The notes under the pieces: model-generated
Databases searched by the model: none
What the model was told of the DNA's origin: nothing
What the model saw: the letters and a program-made list of their open reading frames with translations, nothing else
Source: Pseudoflavonifractor capillosus
GTDB taxonomy: Bacteria > Bacillota > Clostridia > Oscillospirales > Oscillospiraceae
Assembly (NCBI RefSeq): GCF_016899775.1
Contig: NZ_JACJJE010000036.1
Coordinates: 1 to 34,210, forward strand
Direction of reading: 5' to 3'
DNA: 34,210 nt
Made by a program: the position numbers and the translations under genes
In this document: in pieces, positions 8,009-15,683 of the stretch
Layout of the letters: every line of letters begins with the position of its first letter
Position numbering within the stretch: the stretch's first letter is position 1

Positions 8009-8037
8009 ATTATGGCACGTTTATGCTGTGCTTGCAA
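8009..8037 (-). promoter_or_regulatory. Sigma-A-type promoter of fbp
   Basis: Minus strand TTGCAA (8032-8037), 17 bp, CATAAT (8009-8014), about 40 bp before the fbp start codon. Confidence 0.65.
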
Positions 8038-8157
8038 GAAGTTTTCCAACATTTAACCTGTGCTACCAGTCTCTTTTCTCCGAGGTTTCTACCGCTTCAA
8101 TCTTTCTTCAACCATGGAAGCAGAAAGTTATCCACACAGTGCCTTGTGTATGGGGAT

Positions 8158-8192
8158 AAAAAAGCCCAAGCCGCCCGGAAGGGCGGCTTGGG
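8158..8192 (-). terminator. Intrinsic terminator of the crotonase gene
   Basis: On the minus strand a 12-bp stem CCCAAGCCGCCC / GGGCGGCTTGGG (8165-8192, loop of 4) is followed closely by six T residues (8158-8163). It lies 10 bp past the crotonase stop. Confidence 0.88.
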
Positions 8193-8201
8193 ACATTAAG
8201 C

Positions 8202-8978
8202 TTATCTGTTTTTGAAAGAGGTGACCTTCTCCTTGTTCACAAAGGCGGTCATGGCGTCCTTCTGGTCCTCGGTGGCAAAGCACACCGCGAAGGCCTCCGC
8301 CTCGTAGGCGGCGCCGGTGTACATGTCGGTCTGCTGGCCCCGGCGGATGGCGGCCTTGGACTGGCGCACGGCAACCTGGGCGTTGGCGGCGATGGCCTGG
8401 GCCAGCTCCATGGCCTTGTCCATCAGCTCCTCGGGGGGATAGACGTGGCTGACCAGGCCGATCTCCTTGGCCTGCTGGGCGTTGATGTTCTTGGCGGTGA
8501 GGATCAGCTCCATGGCGTTGGACACCCCCACGATGCGGGCCAGGCGCTGGGTGCCGCCGAAGCCGGGGGTGATGCCCAGGCCCACCTCGGGCTGGCCGAA
8601 CTTGGCCTTCTCGCTGGCCAGACGGATGTCACAGGCCATAGACAGCTCGCAGCCGCCGCCCAGGGCAAAGCCGTTCACCGCAGCGATGACGGGCTTGGGG
8701 AAGTTCTCCAGCTTCAGGAACACGCTGTTGCCGTACATGCCGAACTGCTTGGCCTGCACGGGAGTAAAATCCTTCATCTGGCCGATGTCGGCCCCGGCCA
8801 CAAAGGAGCGGCCCGCGCCGGTGAGGATGAGCACCAGCACCTCGTCGTTGGCCTCCGCCGCGTCCAGGACGGCGTCCAGATCCTTCAGCACCTGGTCGTT
8901 CAGGGCGTTCAGGGCCTCGGGACGGTTCATGGTGATGACCCCGATGGGGCCGCGCTGTTCAAAGTCTACAAAAGCCAT
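8202..8978 (-). CDS. crt: Enoyl-CoA hydratase / 3-hydroxybutyryl-CoA dehydratase (crotonase)
   Basis: 258 residues, typical crotonase length. The oxyanion-hole and active-site segments are clear: AGADIGQM (61-68), NGFALGGGCELSMACD (102-117) with catalytic Glu111, and QPEVGLGITPGFGGTQRL with the second Glu131. In butyrate-forming Clostridia such an enzyme interconverts 3-hydroxybutyryl-CoA and crotonyl-CoA. The usual partners (thl, hbd, bcd-etf) are not adjacent, so the exact substrate is inferred and other short-chain enoyl-CoAs are possible. It has its own TTGCCC-17-TATAAT promoter, an AAGGAGGA ribosome site and a terminator, so it is a single-gene unit. Confidence 0.9.
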   Translation of the reverse strand: MAFVDFEQRGPIGVITMNRPEALNALNDQVLKDLDAVLDAAEANDEVLVLILTGAGRSFVAGADIGQMKDFTPVQAKQFGMYGNSVFLKLENFPKPVIAAVNGFALGGGCELSMACDIRLASEKAKFGQPEVGLGITPGFGGTQRLARIVGVSNAMELILTAKNINAQQAKEIGLVSHVYPPEELMDKAMELAQAIAANAQVAVRQSKAAIRRGQQTDMYTGAAYEAEAFAVCFATEDQKDAMTAFVNKEKVTSFKNR

Positions 8979-9043
8979 GGGAAAGTTCCTCCTTTTGAGT
9001 TCTGTTGTTATGTAAATGGATTGGATGCTGTCGTACTGGTGCC

Positions 9044-9072
9044 ATTATACAATAAACCCCCGGCCAGGGCAA
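9044..9072 (-). promoter_or_regulatory. Sigma-A promoter of the crotonase gene
   Basis: Minus strand TTGCCC (9067-9072), 17-bp spacer, perfect TATAAT (9044-9049). The leader to the ATG is about 60 nt. Confidence 0.78.
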
Positions 9073-9100
9073 GGGAAACAAGGACTTTTTCCCAACTCCC

Positions 9101-9130
9101 TTGCGCCGGAAACGGAAAGAGTGCTACAAT
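9101..9130 (+). promoter_or_regulatory. Promoter of the GNAT acetyltransferase gene
   Basis: TTGCGC (9101-9106), 18 bp, TACAAT (9125-9130). The transcript would begin after about 9136. This excludes an in-frame ATG-like start further upstream and supports the start at 9164. Confidence 0.55.
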
Positions 9131-9163
9131 GGGGCCAACTTGATTACGCTGGAGGAAGGCCCT

Positions 9164-9763
9164 ATGGAAGCTGTTACCATCCGCCCCGCCGTGCCGGAGG
9201 ACGCTCACGCCCTGCTGGCCATCTACGCCCCCTATGTGCGGGAGACCGCCATTACCTTTGAATATGAGGTCCCCACTCCGGAGGAGTTCGCCGGGCGAAT
9301 CCGCCGCATTCTGGAGCGGTACCCCTATCTGACCGCCCAGTCCGGGGGTGAGGTGCTGGGGTACGCCTACGCCGGAGCCTTCAAGGAGCGGGCCGCCTAC
9401 GACTGGTCGGTGGAGACCACCATCTACCTGCGGCAGGACCAGCGGGGCCGGGGGCTGGGCCGGGCCCTGTATCAGGCGTTGGAGCGCTGTCTGGCCGCCC
9501 AGCACATCCAGAATCTCAACGCCTGCATCGCCGACCCCGCCCAGGAGGGGGACCCCTACCTCACTGGGGCCAGCGCCGCCTTCCACGCCAGGCTGGGCTA
9601 TCAGCTGGTGGGGCGGTTCCACAAGTGCGGCTATAAATTCGGCCGGTGGTACGACATGGTCTGGATGGAGAAGCTGCTGGGCTCCCACCCGGAGCGGCCC
9701 CTGGAGGTGGTCCCCTTTTCAGAGCTGTTGGAGCGGGGAGCGGTCCTGGAGCTTCTCCAGTGA
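9164..9763 (+). CDS. GNAT N-acetyltransferase, phosphinothricin-acetyltransferase-like
   Basis: 199 residues from the ATG at 9164, which follows GGAGGAAGG. The N-terminal IRPAVPEDAHALLAIYAPYVRETAITFEYEVPTPEEF pattern (shown here in full only as a type) is that of the Pat/bar subgroup. The acetyl-CoA pyrophosphate loop QRGRGLGRALYQ is at about 88-99, followed by the FHARLGYQLVG segment (about 142-152). These enzymes acetylate small amines such as phosphinothricin or methionine sulfone; the actual substrate here is unknown. The C-terminus is about 25 residues longer than the core fold. It is a single gene converging on recQ, with the two stops about 45 bp apart. Confidence 0.85.
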   Translation: MEAVTIRPAVPEDAHALLAIYAPYVRETAITFEYEVPTPEEFAGRIRRILERYPYLTAQSGGEVLGYAYAGAFKERAAYDWSVETTIYLRQDQRGRGLGRALYQALERCLAAQHIQNLNACIADPAQEGDPYLTGASAAFHARLGYQLVGRFHKCGYKFGRWYDMVWMEKLLGSHPERPLEVVPFSELLERGAVLELLQ

Positions 9764-9808
9764 TCCGGGGAGCCGCTTCGGCCCACAGGCATTGGGACCA
9801 GGGGCGTC

Positions 9809-11656
9809 CTATGGGCGCTCCTGGTCCTGATACTCTGCGATGGCCCGGAGAAATTCTTCCCCGTACCGGGCGGCCTTGACTTCTCCAACCCCCGTCACGT
9901 CCAGAAATTCATCCATCGTACGGGGGGCCTTCTCCGCCATGTCCGCCAAAGTGGCGTTGGAGAACACCACATAGGCCGGGACGTTTTCCTCCTGCGCCAG
10001 CCGGGTCCGGACGGCCCGGAGGGCGGAGAACAGGTCCTCCGCCTCGGGGGCAGGGGAGTGGACGGCTGTTTTTTTGCGGCCCGCCCGCCGCGCCTCCCCG
10101 GCCCGGTCCTTCCGCACCGGCATGGAGAGGTTTTCCCCCTGAAACAGGATCTTGGCGGCGGCTGGGGTGGGTTCCAGCGTGGCGTGGAGCGGGTTGGTGC
10201 GAAGATAGCCCTCCGACTCCAGAAATTCCATGAGCGTCCGGACCTGTTCCGCCGGGAGCTGCCTCATAAGACCGTAGGTGGAGAGCTGGTCCAGGCCCAG
10301 ATCTGTCACCCGCTGGTTTCGGCTGCCCCGCAGGACCTGGACGAGGAGCGTTTTTCCCACGTAGTAGCCCAGCCGGCCCTTCACCCGGTGCACACAGGAG
10401 AGGATCATCTGGGCGGGGACGGTGATGTCCTGGAGCTGGTACTCCCCGCGGCAGTTGCCGCAGTTTCCGCAGGCCGGGCCGTGTTCCTGCCCGAAGTAGT
10501 CCAGAAGGCGGCACCGGAGGCAGCCGGAGGTCCGGCAGTAGCCGATCATGGCCTGGAGCCGGGCCTGGTCCTGGCGGCGGACCTGTTCCTGCTCCTCCTC
10601 ATCCAGCTCCTCGTTGCCGCTGTTCTCCAGCAGAAATTTGGCGGTGGTGATGTCGCCGGCGGAGTAGAGGAGGATGCAGTCCGCCGGCTCCCCGTCCCGT
10701 CCAGCCCGTCCCGCCTCCTGGTAATAGGCCTCCAGGCTCTTGGGCATGTTGTAGTGGATGACATAGCTCACATTGGATTTATCAATGCCCATGCCGAAGG
10801 CGTTGGTGGCCACCATGACCGGCCTGCGGTCAAATTGAAAGTCGTCCTGATTTGCCTGGCGCTCCTCCTCGTCCAGCCCTGCGTGATAGCGGGTGGCGGG
10901 GATGCCCCGCTGGCACAGGGCGGCGCAGACCTTCTCCACGCCGGAGCGGGTGGCGCAGTAGATGATGCCGCTCTTCCCGCGCCGCTCCTGAACCAGTTCC
11001 AGCAGGGCGGGCAGCTTTCGCTGGGGGCTCCGCACGTCCAGGAACAGGTTGGGGCGGTCGAAACCGGTGACCTTGCACAGGGGATTCTCCAGCTCCAGGC
11101 GCTGCGCAATGTCGTCCCGCACCTGTGCTGTGGCGGTGGCGGTGAAGGCGGCCACCACCGGGCGGCGGGGGAGAGTGTGCAGGAACTCGGAGATCTTCAG
11201 ATAGCTGGGGCGGAAGTCCTGTCCCCACTGGGAAATGCAGTGGGCCTCGTCCACCGCCACCAGAGAGACGGGCATTTCCTGGGTCAGAGCGGCGAACCCC
11301 TCGCCGTTCAGGCGCTCCGGCGCGATATACAGCAGCTTGTAGGCCCCCTGATAGGCCCGGCGGTACACCAGCCGGATCTGGTCCGGGGACAGCGTACTGT
11401 TGAGGTAGGCGGCGTCCACCCCGGCCTTCCGCAGGGCGGTCACCTGGTCCTTCATCAGAGAGATGAGGGGGGAGACCACCAGAGTGATCCCGGGCAGCAT
11501 CAGAGCGGGGACCTGGTAACACAGGGATTTTCCGCCCCCGGTGGGCATGATCCCCAGAACGTCCCGCCCGGAGAGGATCGCCCCGATCAGCCGCTCCTGC
11601 CCCGGACGGAAGCGGTCATAGCCGAAATAATGCTTTAAAATCTCATATTGGTCCAT
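9809..11656 (-). CDS. recQ: ATP-dependent DNA helicase RecQ
   Basis: 3'-5' helicase acting in recombination and fork repair. 615 residues with the full RecQ layout. Walker A is MPTGGGKS (about 37-44) and the DEAH box is in DEAHCISQWGQDF (136-148). Motif VI is in YYQEAGRAGRDG. A four-Cys zinc site (C..C near 375-383, then CGNCGNC) is followed by a winged helix and an HRDC domain at the end (about 535-610). I choose the ATG at 11654-11656, which has GGAGG 8 bp upstream; a TTG two codons earlier would be too close to it. An extended -10 promoter lies at 11704-11712. The stop falls inside an inverted repeat (9795-9827) that may help end transcription. Confidence 0.96.
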   Translation of the reverse strand: MDQYEILKHYFGYDRFRPGQERLIGAILSGRDVLGIMPTGGGKSLCYQVPALMLPGITLVVSPLISLMKDQVTALRKAGVDAAYLNSTLSPDQIRLVYRRAYQGAYKLLYIAPERLNGEGFAALTQEMPVSLVAVDEAHCISQWGQDFRPSYLKISEFLHTLPRRPVVAAFTATATAQVRDDIAQRLELENPLCKVTGFDRPNLFLDVRSPQRKLPALLELVQERRGKSGIIYCATRSGVEKVCAALCQRGIPATRYHAGLDEEERQANQDDFQFDRRPVMVATNAFGMGIDKSNVSYVIHYNMPKSLEAYYQEAGRAGRDGEPADCILLYSAGDITTAKFLLENSGNEELDEEEQEQVRRQDQARLQAMIGYCRTSGCLRCRLLDYFGQEHGPACGNCGNCRGEYQLQDITVPAQMILSCVHRVKGRLGYYVGKTLLVQVLRGSRNQRVTDLGLDQLSTYGLMRQLPAEQVRTLMEFLESEGYLRTNPLHATLEPTPAAAKILFQGENLSMPVRKDRAGEARRAGRKKTAVHSPAPEAEDLFSALRAVRTRLAQEENVPAYVVFSNATLADMAEKAPRTMDEFLDVTGVGEVKAARYGEEFLRAIAEYQDQERP

Positions 11657-11703
11657 GGTCAATTCCTCCGCCTCAGGCCGGACAACCTTAAACTATTTGG
11701 TAC

Positions 11704-11712
11704 AGTATAGCA
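11704..11712 (-). promoter_or_regulatory. Extended -10 promoter of recQ
   Basis: Minus strand TGCTATACT: TG one base before TATACT. No good -35 is seen at 17 bp. It overlaps the sigma-E-like -35 of the divergent sigK promoter. Confidence 0.45.
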
Positions 11713-11738
11713 TATTTTTTCAAAATGGAACATAGGGA
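11710..11738 (+). promoter_or_regulatory. Sigma-E-like (mother-cell) promoter of sigK
   Basis: GCATATT (11710-11716), 14-bp spacer, CATAGGGA (11731-11738). The sigma-E consensus in Bacillus is about KMATATT-N14-CATACAMT, so the -35 fits fully and the -10 fits in its first half. The leader to the ATG at 11780 is about 35 nt. Sigma-E control of sigK is established in Bacillus. Confidence 0.55.
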
Positions 11739-11779
11739 CGAGCTGGAGGAGAATACAGTGGGGCAGGAGGTGTCTGCCC

Positions 11780-12427
11780 ATGTTTTCGCCGGTAATCTAC
11801 CTGATGCTGCACAGCCTGTTTTTTACCCTCCGCCTGTCTGGGGGAGGAGGCTCCTTCCCGCGCCCCCTGAAGGCGGCGGAGGAGCGGGAATACCTGGAGC
11901 GCTGCGCCCAGGGGGACCTGGAGGCCCGCAACATCCTGGTGGAACATAATTTGAGGCTGGTGGCCCATATCGTGAAAAAATACTACGCCCAGACAGGGGA
12001 CCAGGACGACCTGATCTCCATCGGCACCATCGGACTCATCAAAGGGATCTCCACCTTTAAGGCGGATAAAAACGTCCGGCTGGCAACTTATGCCAGCCGG
12101 TGTATTGAAAACGAGATTCTCATGCACTTCCGGGCCCAGAAGAAGCTGCAGGGGGAGGTATCCCTCACAGAGACGCTGGAATCGGGAGGGGATGGAAGTT
12201 CCCTTTCCCTGATGGATGTGATCGCTGTGGATGATGACATGCTGGAGGAGCTGGATACCCGGGATGCCTGCGAGAAGGTGCGGGAGTGTGTCCAGAGCTG
12301 TCTGTCGCCCCGGGAGAGGAAGATCATCACCCTGCGCTATGGACTGGGCGGTCAGGCCCCGCATACCCAGCGGGAGATCGCCGCCCAGTGCGGCATCAGC
12401 CGGTCGTATGTATCCCGCCGCCGCTAA
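11780..12427 (+). CDS. sigK: Sporulation sigma factor sigma-K, 5' part (gene interrupted by a skin-like element)
   Basis: Late mother-cell sigma factor. This part encodes residues 1-213 of sigma-K and then two Arg codons and TAA read from the inserted DNA. A hydrophobic N-terminus (MFSPVIYLMLHSLFFTLRL, 1-19) followed by SFPRPL resembles the pro-sequence of Bacillus sigma-K, cut by SpoIVFB. Region 2 (about 50-125) has EHNLRLVAHIVKKY and LISIGTIGLIKGI. Region 4 (about 160-213) ends in the helix-turn-helix TQREIAAQCGISRSYVSR. The break falls inside the recognition helix, so the unrearranged product should not recognise promoters. The missing 19 codons are at 21,099-21,158. The ATG has AGGAGGT 8 bp upstream. 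Confidence 0.95.
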   Translation: MFSPVIYLMLHSLFFTLRLSGGGGSFPRPLKAAEEREYLERCAQGDLEARNILVEHNLRLVAHIVKKYYAQTGDQDDLISIGTIGLIKGISTFKADKNVRLATYASRCIENEILMHFRAQKKLQGEVSLTETLESGGDGSSLSLMDVIAVDDDMLEELDTRDACEKVRECVQSCLSPRERKIITLRYGLGGQAPHTQREIAAQCGISRSYVSRRR

Positions 12428-12441
12428 TGTAAACGAAGCCC
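12407..12441 (+). other. Left attachment site (attL): core plus inner arm
   Basis: The core TATGTATCCCGC is followed by the element arm CGCCGCTAATGTAAACGAAGCCC (as read to 12441; shortest key part GTAAACGAAGCCC). That arm is the near-exact inverted copy of the right-end arm GGGCATCGTTTAC (21060-21072), 12 of 13 bases. The sigK frame ends in TAA at 12425-12427 inside the arm. A perfect hairpin AAGCCTTGT/ACAAGGCTT follows at 12445-12465. The remaining bases to 12553 show no supportable gene. Confidence 0.85.
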
Positions 12442-12553
12442 GGAAAGCCTTGTGGGACAAGGCTTCTGGACTTCGATAATGAATGGGAGTAGCACCGCGG
12501 TTATTGTAAATGGTGAAGATTTTAGGGAGATAAGCGGTTATTCATCGATTTTA

Positions 12554-13432
12554 TTACCAGGAAATTAAGCCAGCAATTTCTTGGCGATTTTCCGCTACAG
12601 TTTTGTCAAGGTCTATTAAGCTTTCTAATAGTTGAGAATGCGTTCCATCAGGATTTTCGTATGTGAGAAATTCCAGATTCCTATTGTTTGCAATGCAGTT
12701 TAATTCATCTTTCGAAAGATTATTTGCAGGAATTACCATGTAATGTGGGCGACATCCTGGGAAAGAAAAATTTAAATTTTCCAAAACGAGTTGGATATCA
12801 GGATCCGATATTCCGCAACCCAAAAAAATAAACGTGTGAGTAAGTAAAAGAGCATCTAACATTCGATAAAACGCAGCATGGTCATTACGAACCCTACTGT
12901 ACTGACCGTGTGTAAAAACAATATGATCTGTATCGTCAATGGTGCCATGTGCTTTTATAATCAGATAATCTGGAGCACGCAAGTAACGGGCAATATCATC
13001 ACGATAAGTTTTGATAATTACAGTACCATTCGATTGTGTTGTTGCATATTGATCATATATTTTATCAATATTGGGTGTAATAACAAGGCGTGAGTCAAGG
13101 GAAAAGATAATTTTGTGCAATTCATTTGGGCGATATCCAGGACGCCGAAACTCATCAGCTGCTAATTCACCAAAATCACGTTCGCCTAAATGCCGAACAA
13201 TAATCTCGCAAGCTGTTAAATAGTTTCCTCTGTCGAGAAGTTGTTTAATTGTGTCATGGCAGGTTTTTAATTTCTCTTGGCGCGCATCAAGAATGTCTTC
13301 TAAGAATTTACGCCATGTTGCAGGTGACTTGCCACTATCGTTTTTTGAAGCAGCAGAAATACCGGAGCCCAAATAAAGAACGGAATTACGTTTGGCTATA
13401 TCGTCAATAAGTTCAATTGGCCATCTAATCAT
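12554..13432 (-). CDS. SIR2-like (SIR2_2-type) probable NADase, effector of a ParA-SIR2 pair
   Basis: 292 residues, a stand-alone SIR2-family fold. The key sites are intact: GSGIS (22-26) for NAD binding, TPNID (119-123) with the catalytic-type Asn121/Asp123, AHG with His162 (161-163), and GCGISDPD (205-212). Proteins of this branch are known in several antiphage systems as NAD-depleting effectors; that role is inferred here. It starts with ATG overlapping the parA stop by 4 bp, so translation is probably coupled. The DNA is clearly AT-richer than the host. No transmembrane helix, Argonaute-like or HerA-like partner is seen. Alternatives: an ADP-ribosyl or nucleotide-processing enzyme. Confidence 0.82.
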   Translation of the reverse strand: MIRWPIELIDDIAKRNSVLYLGSGISAASKNDSGKSPATWRKFLEDILDARQEKLKTCHDTIKQLLDRGNYLTACEIIVRHLGERDFGELAADEFRRPGYRPNELHKIIFSLDSRLVITPNIDKIYDQYATTQSNGTVIIKTYRDDIARYLRAPDYLIIKAHGTIDDTDHIVFTHGQYSRVRNDHAAFYRMLDALLLTHTFIFLGCGISDPDIQLVLENLNFSFPGCRPHYMVIPANNLSKDELNCIANNRNLEFLTYENPDGTHSQLLESLIDLDKTVAENRQEIAGLISW

Positions 13433-14448
13433 TTGATAGCCTCCAAATTTTCGAAGAAGCGGTTCGCGATTCCGGCCATCAAGCTTTTGAAATCGCTTAC
13501 TTTTTGATAGTGTGCACCAACAACACCATCAGCATTTAATAGAGAGAAAATGGGTTTATGTGCATTTTGAGACATGGGTATTAAGCTATAATAGTTCGGA
13601 ATGGATCCGAGTTTATAATCGACTGCACCATATTTATCTGAGTTGATGGGCGTTACAACTTTTTCTTCCATTGCTGTAGGAATTTGTTTTAAAATGGCTT
13701 CATAGGCACGTACTGCACGTTTTGTCCCGGAATCTGTTTTGGTTATATACTGTTGCTCGACATAACCCAAGAATTTAATAGAACAACTACACTTTAGGTG
13801 TTCAACATCTTCTCGATCGTCTTGACCAATGCGTTCAAATGCAGCATTAAAATCGGTGCGCCATTTGTCAATAGACACGCCAATATTCTCTAATGCTAAT
13901 AGACTAAATATATCTGATGACATAGGTGTGATAAAATAATCACACGCTAAAAGAACAGCTCGATTTATAGCGCCCAACGAGGGTCCCATATCAAAAAAAA
14001 CATAATCATACTGTTGACAAAGGGATAGAAAATGAATAAACAACATATTTGTGCGGATTCCTCGGATTTCAGCTTTTGCGACATCACCCCAATCGCTTGA
14101 TAAAAAATCTTCCCACGTTGCAAGTGCTGGATTTCCAGGCACTAAATCAAATCCAAATCCATTAGAATGGATGGCATCAAATTTATCTATGAAACCTTTA
14201 CCACGTTTGAGTGGTGGAATAAGATCGCTAATTGTGAAAAGTTTTGGTTCATAATAAACGTCGTAAAACGAGTCTTCGTCCAAGGCGTATGTTGTACTAT
14301 TACACTGGGGATCAGTATCAACTACCAAAACTTTTTTCCCACAGTCTTTTTGTAAATAGCTGGCGAGGTTACAAAGGAGGGTAGTTTTACCGACACCGCC
14401 TTTATTGTTAAACATTGCAATAGATAATATTCTAATTCCCTCTTTCAA
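13429..14448 (-). CDS. ParA/MinD-family ATPase, partner of the SIR2-like protein
   Basis: 339 residues with a deviant Walker A KGGVGKTT (16-23), Walker A' VVDTDPQCNST (42-52) and Walker B-like YVFFDMGPS with Asp153: a complete ParA-type P-loop ATPase. Such proteins dimerise on ATP and often bind DNA or membrane. No ParB gene or centromere-like repeat is next to it, so plasmid-type partition is unlikely. It overlaps the SIR2-like gene by 4 bp. The start is uncertain: TTG at 14446-14448 keeps the first beta-strand (IRILSIAMFNNKGG) intact, whereas the first ATG is at residue 12. It lies 24 bp after fic on the same strand. A sample 60-base line (14281) has only 24 G+C. Confidence 0.85.
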   Translation of the reverse strand: MKEGIRILSIAMFNNKGGVGKTTLLCNLASYLQKDCGKKVLVVDTDPQCNSTTYALDEDSFYDVYYEPKLFTISDLIPPLKRGKGFIDKFDAIHSNGFGFDLVPGNPALATWEDFLSSDWGDVAKAEIRGIRTNMLFIHFLSLCQQYDYVFFDMGPSLGAINRAVLLACDYFITPMSSDIFSLLALENIGVSIDKWRTDFNAAFERIGQDDREDVEHLKCSCSIKFLGYVEQQYITKTDSGTKRAVRAYEAILKQIPTAMEEKVVTPINSDKYGAVDYKLGSIPNYYSLIPMSQNAHKPIFSLLNADGVVGAHYQKVSDFKSLMAGIANRFFENLEAIK

Positions 14449-14472
14449 ATCATAATGGCTATTACTATATAC

Positions 14473-15462
14473 TTATTGTAACTTTGGTGTATACATCCAA
14501 TGACCCCCCTTATGGTATCTTACAAGTTTTCTATCTGTCACCATACATGCAAGAATCCGATTCGCCGTCGCCGCTGACACTCCACACAACTCCCGCACAT
14601 CGGCATTCATAATATAGTCGTGGGTTTTCAGGTACTCCTGAATCTTGTTCCAGCGGAGTGTGGCCTTATCCAATTTCCCATCGCTCATTTCATCGCTCGT
14701 ATTGATGGCATCCATGAGCGATGCTTTGATGGCTGAGAGCATGAACTCGATAAATACCGTAGACTCTCCCGCGTCGTTGGAGGCATTGATGGCATCATAA
14801 TACTCCTGCTGGCGGTCATGGATGATCGACTCCACCGGGAGCCAGGCAAAGGCCGGATTCCATTTGGAAAGCAGCAGGGTATGCCACAGGCGGCCCACAC
14901 GTCCATTTCCATCCGCAAAGGGATGGATCAGTTCAAACTCGTAGTGGAACACGCAGCTGCGGATGAGCATGTGTACCTCGCTGGTCTTTACCCAGTCCAG
15001 CAGCTCCATGACCAAATCTGGGACATACTGCGGCAGAGTGCCAAAATGCAGGACATGCCCTTCGCTGTCTACCACACCCACAGGTCGGGTACGAAACACG
15101 CCGGACTCCTCCACCAATCCTCTGGTCATGATGTCATGAGCAGTCAACAGATCGTCCACCGAGTAGGGATCAAGTTCATCCAACCGCTCATAAATCTCAT
15201 AGGCATTTTTGACTTCGGCAATGTCCTTGGGGGGAGCCAGGACATGCTTACCATTCAACACAGCAGTTACTTGCTCCAAGGAAAGGGTATTTTGCTCGAT
15301 AGCCAAGGAACCATGGATGGTGCGGATGCGGTTGGCACGGCGCAGGGTAGGATTTGTGGAAAGAAGAGGGGATGCATTCAGACGGCCTATCAGCTCGGCA
15401 ATCTCCGCAACATAGTCGATGATTTGGTTTGTGATTTCAAAGGGAGGTTTTTGGTTTCTCAT
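14473..15462 (-). CDS. Fic-domain protein (probable AMP-transferase) with N-terminal inhibitory motif and winged helix
   Basis: 329 residues from the ATG at 15460-15462, which has GAGGTG four bases upstream. The Fic active-site motif HPFADGNGRVGR is at 180-191, with the catalytic His and the anion-binding loop intact. An N-terminal inhibitory-helix motif SLAIEQN is at 52-58, of the (S/T)xxxE type, whose Glu blocks ATP binding in class II Fic proteins. The C-terminus (about 275-325) looks like a winged helix for DNA binding. Family members transfer AMP from ATP to target proteins; the target is unknown. It has its own promoter at 15494-15522 and may read into parA. Composition is intermediate between host and parA. 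Confidence 0.88.
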   Translation of the reverse strand: MRNQKPPFEITNQIIDYVAEIAELIGRLNASPLLSTNPTLRRANRIRTIHGSLAIEQNTLSLEQVTAVLNGKHVLAPPKDIAEVKNAYEIYERLDELDPYSVDDLLTAHDIMTRGLVEESGVFRTRPVGVVDSEGHVLHFGTLPQYVPDLVMELLDWVKTSEVHMLIRSCVFHYEFELIHPFADGNGRVGRLWHTLLLSKWNPAFAWLPVESIIHDRQQEYYDAINASNDAGESTVFIEFMLSAIKASLMDAINTSDEMSDGKLDKATLRWNKIQEYLKTHDYIMNADVRELCGVSAATANRILACMVTDRKLVRYHKGGHWMYTPKLQ

Positions 15463-15493
15463 GTAGCACCTCACTGGGTCAATCGTTGTTTTT

Positions 15494-15522
15494 ATTATAC
15501 CACGCATCACTCATTTCATCAA
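15494..15522 (-). promoter_or_regulatory. Sigma-A promoter of fic (possibly of fic-parA-SIR2)
   Basis: Minus strand TTGATG (15517-15522), 17 bp, perfect TATAAT (15494-15499), about 32 bp before the fic ATG. No other promoter is obvious in the 24 bp before parA. Confidence 0.7.
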
Positions 15523-15560
15523 TCAAAAGTGCAAGGCCATGACAAGTCAACTTTAAAGAG

Positions 15561-15603
15561 GCCTCCGAGAAAAATAAAGTCTGACTTTATTTTTCTCGGA
15601 GGC
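15561..15603. terminator. Perfect 20-bp inverted repeat between fic and the integrase
   Basis: GCCTCCGAGAAAAATAAAGT (15561-15580), loop CTG, then its exact complement (15584-15603). Moderately T-rich flanks on both sides suggest a bidirectional terminator, but it lies between two divergent genes where no terminator is needed. It may mark an old junction. Confidence 0.55.
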
Positions 15604-15683
15604 TTCTTTGGAATTGTCATATATGTAGAATATTTACATAAGATGTGCAGCCATGGAAAGAGCTGAACCAACAGCAGCGGGCT

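Noticed and set aside
10058-11638. 526-codon plus-strand open frame opposite recQ
   Set aside because: Antisense shadow of recQ with no start signal and biased composition.
11780-12427. sigK as a simple decayed pseudogene
   Set aside because: Both parts are intact, the frame is restored exactly at the direct repeat, and the matching recombinase is complete.
12490-12502. AGCACCGCGG, resembling part of a T-box antiterminator
   Set aside because: No stem I, no terminator and no synthetase gene follow; chance match.
12479-12568. 29-codon frame starting ATG AAT GGG just inside the left end of the element
   Set aside because: Reads protein-like (VIVNGEDFREISGYS) but has no ribosome site and overlaps the end of the SIR2-like gene; too short to support.
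13429-14448. Plasmid-type partition locus
   Set aside because: No parB gene or centromere-like repeats nearby; the overlap with the SIR2-like gene points to another role.
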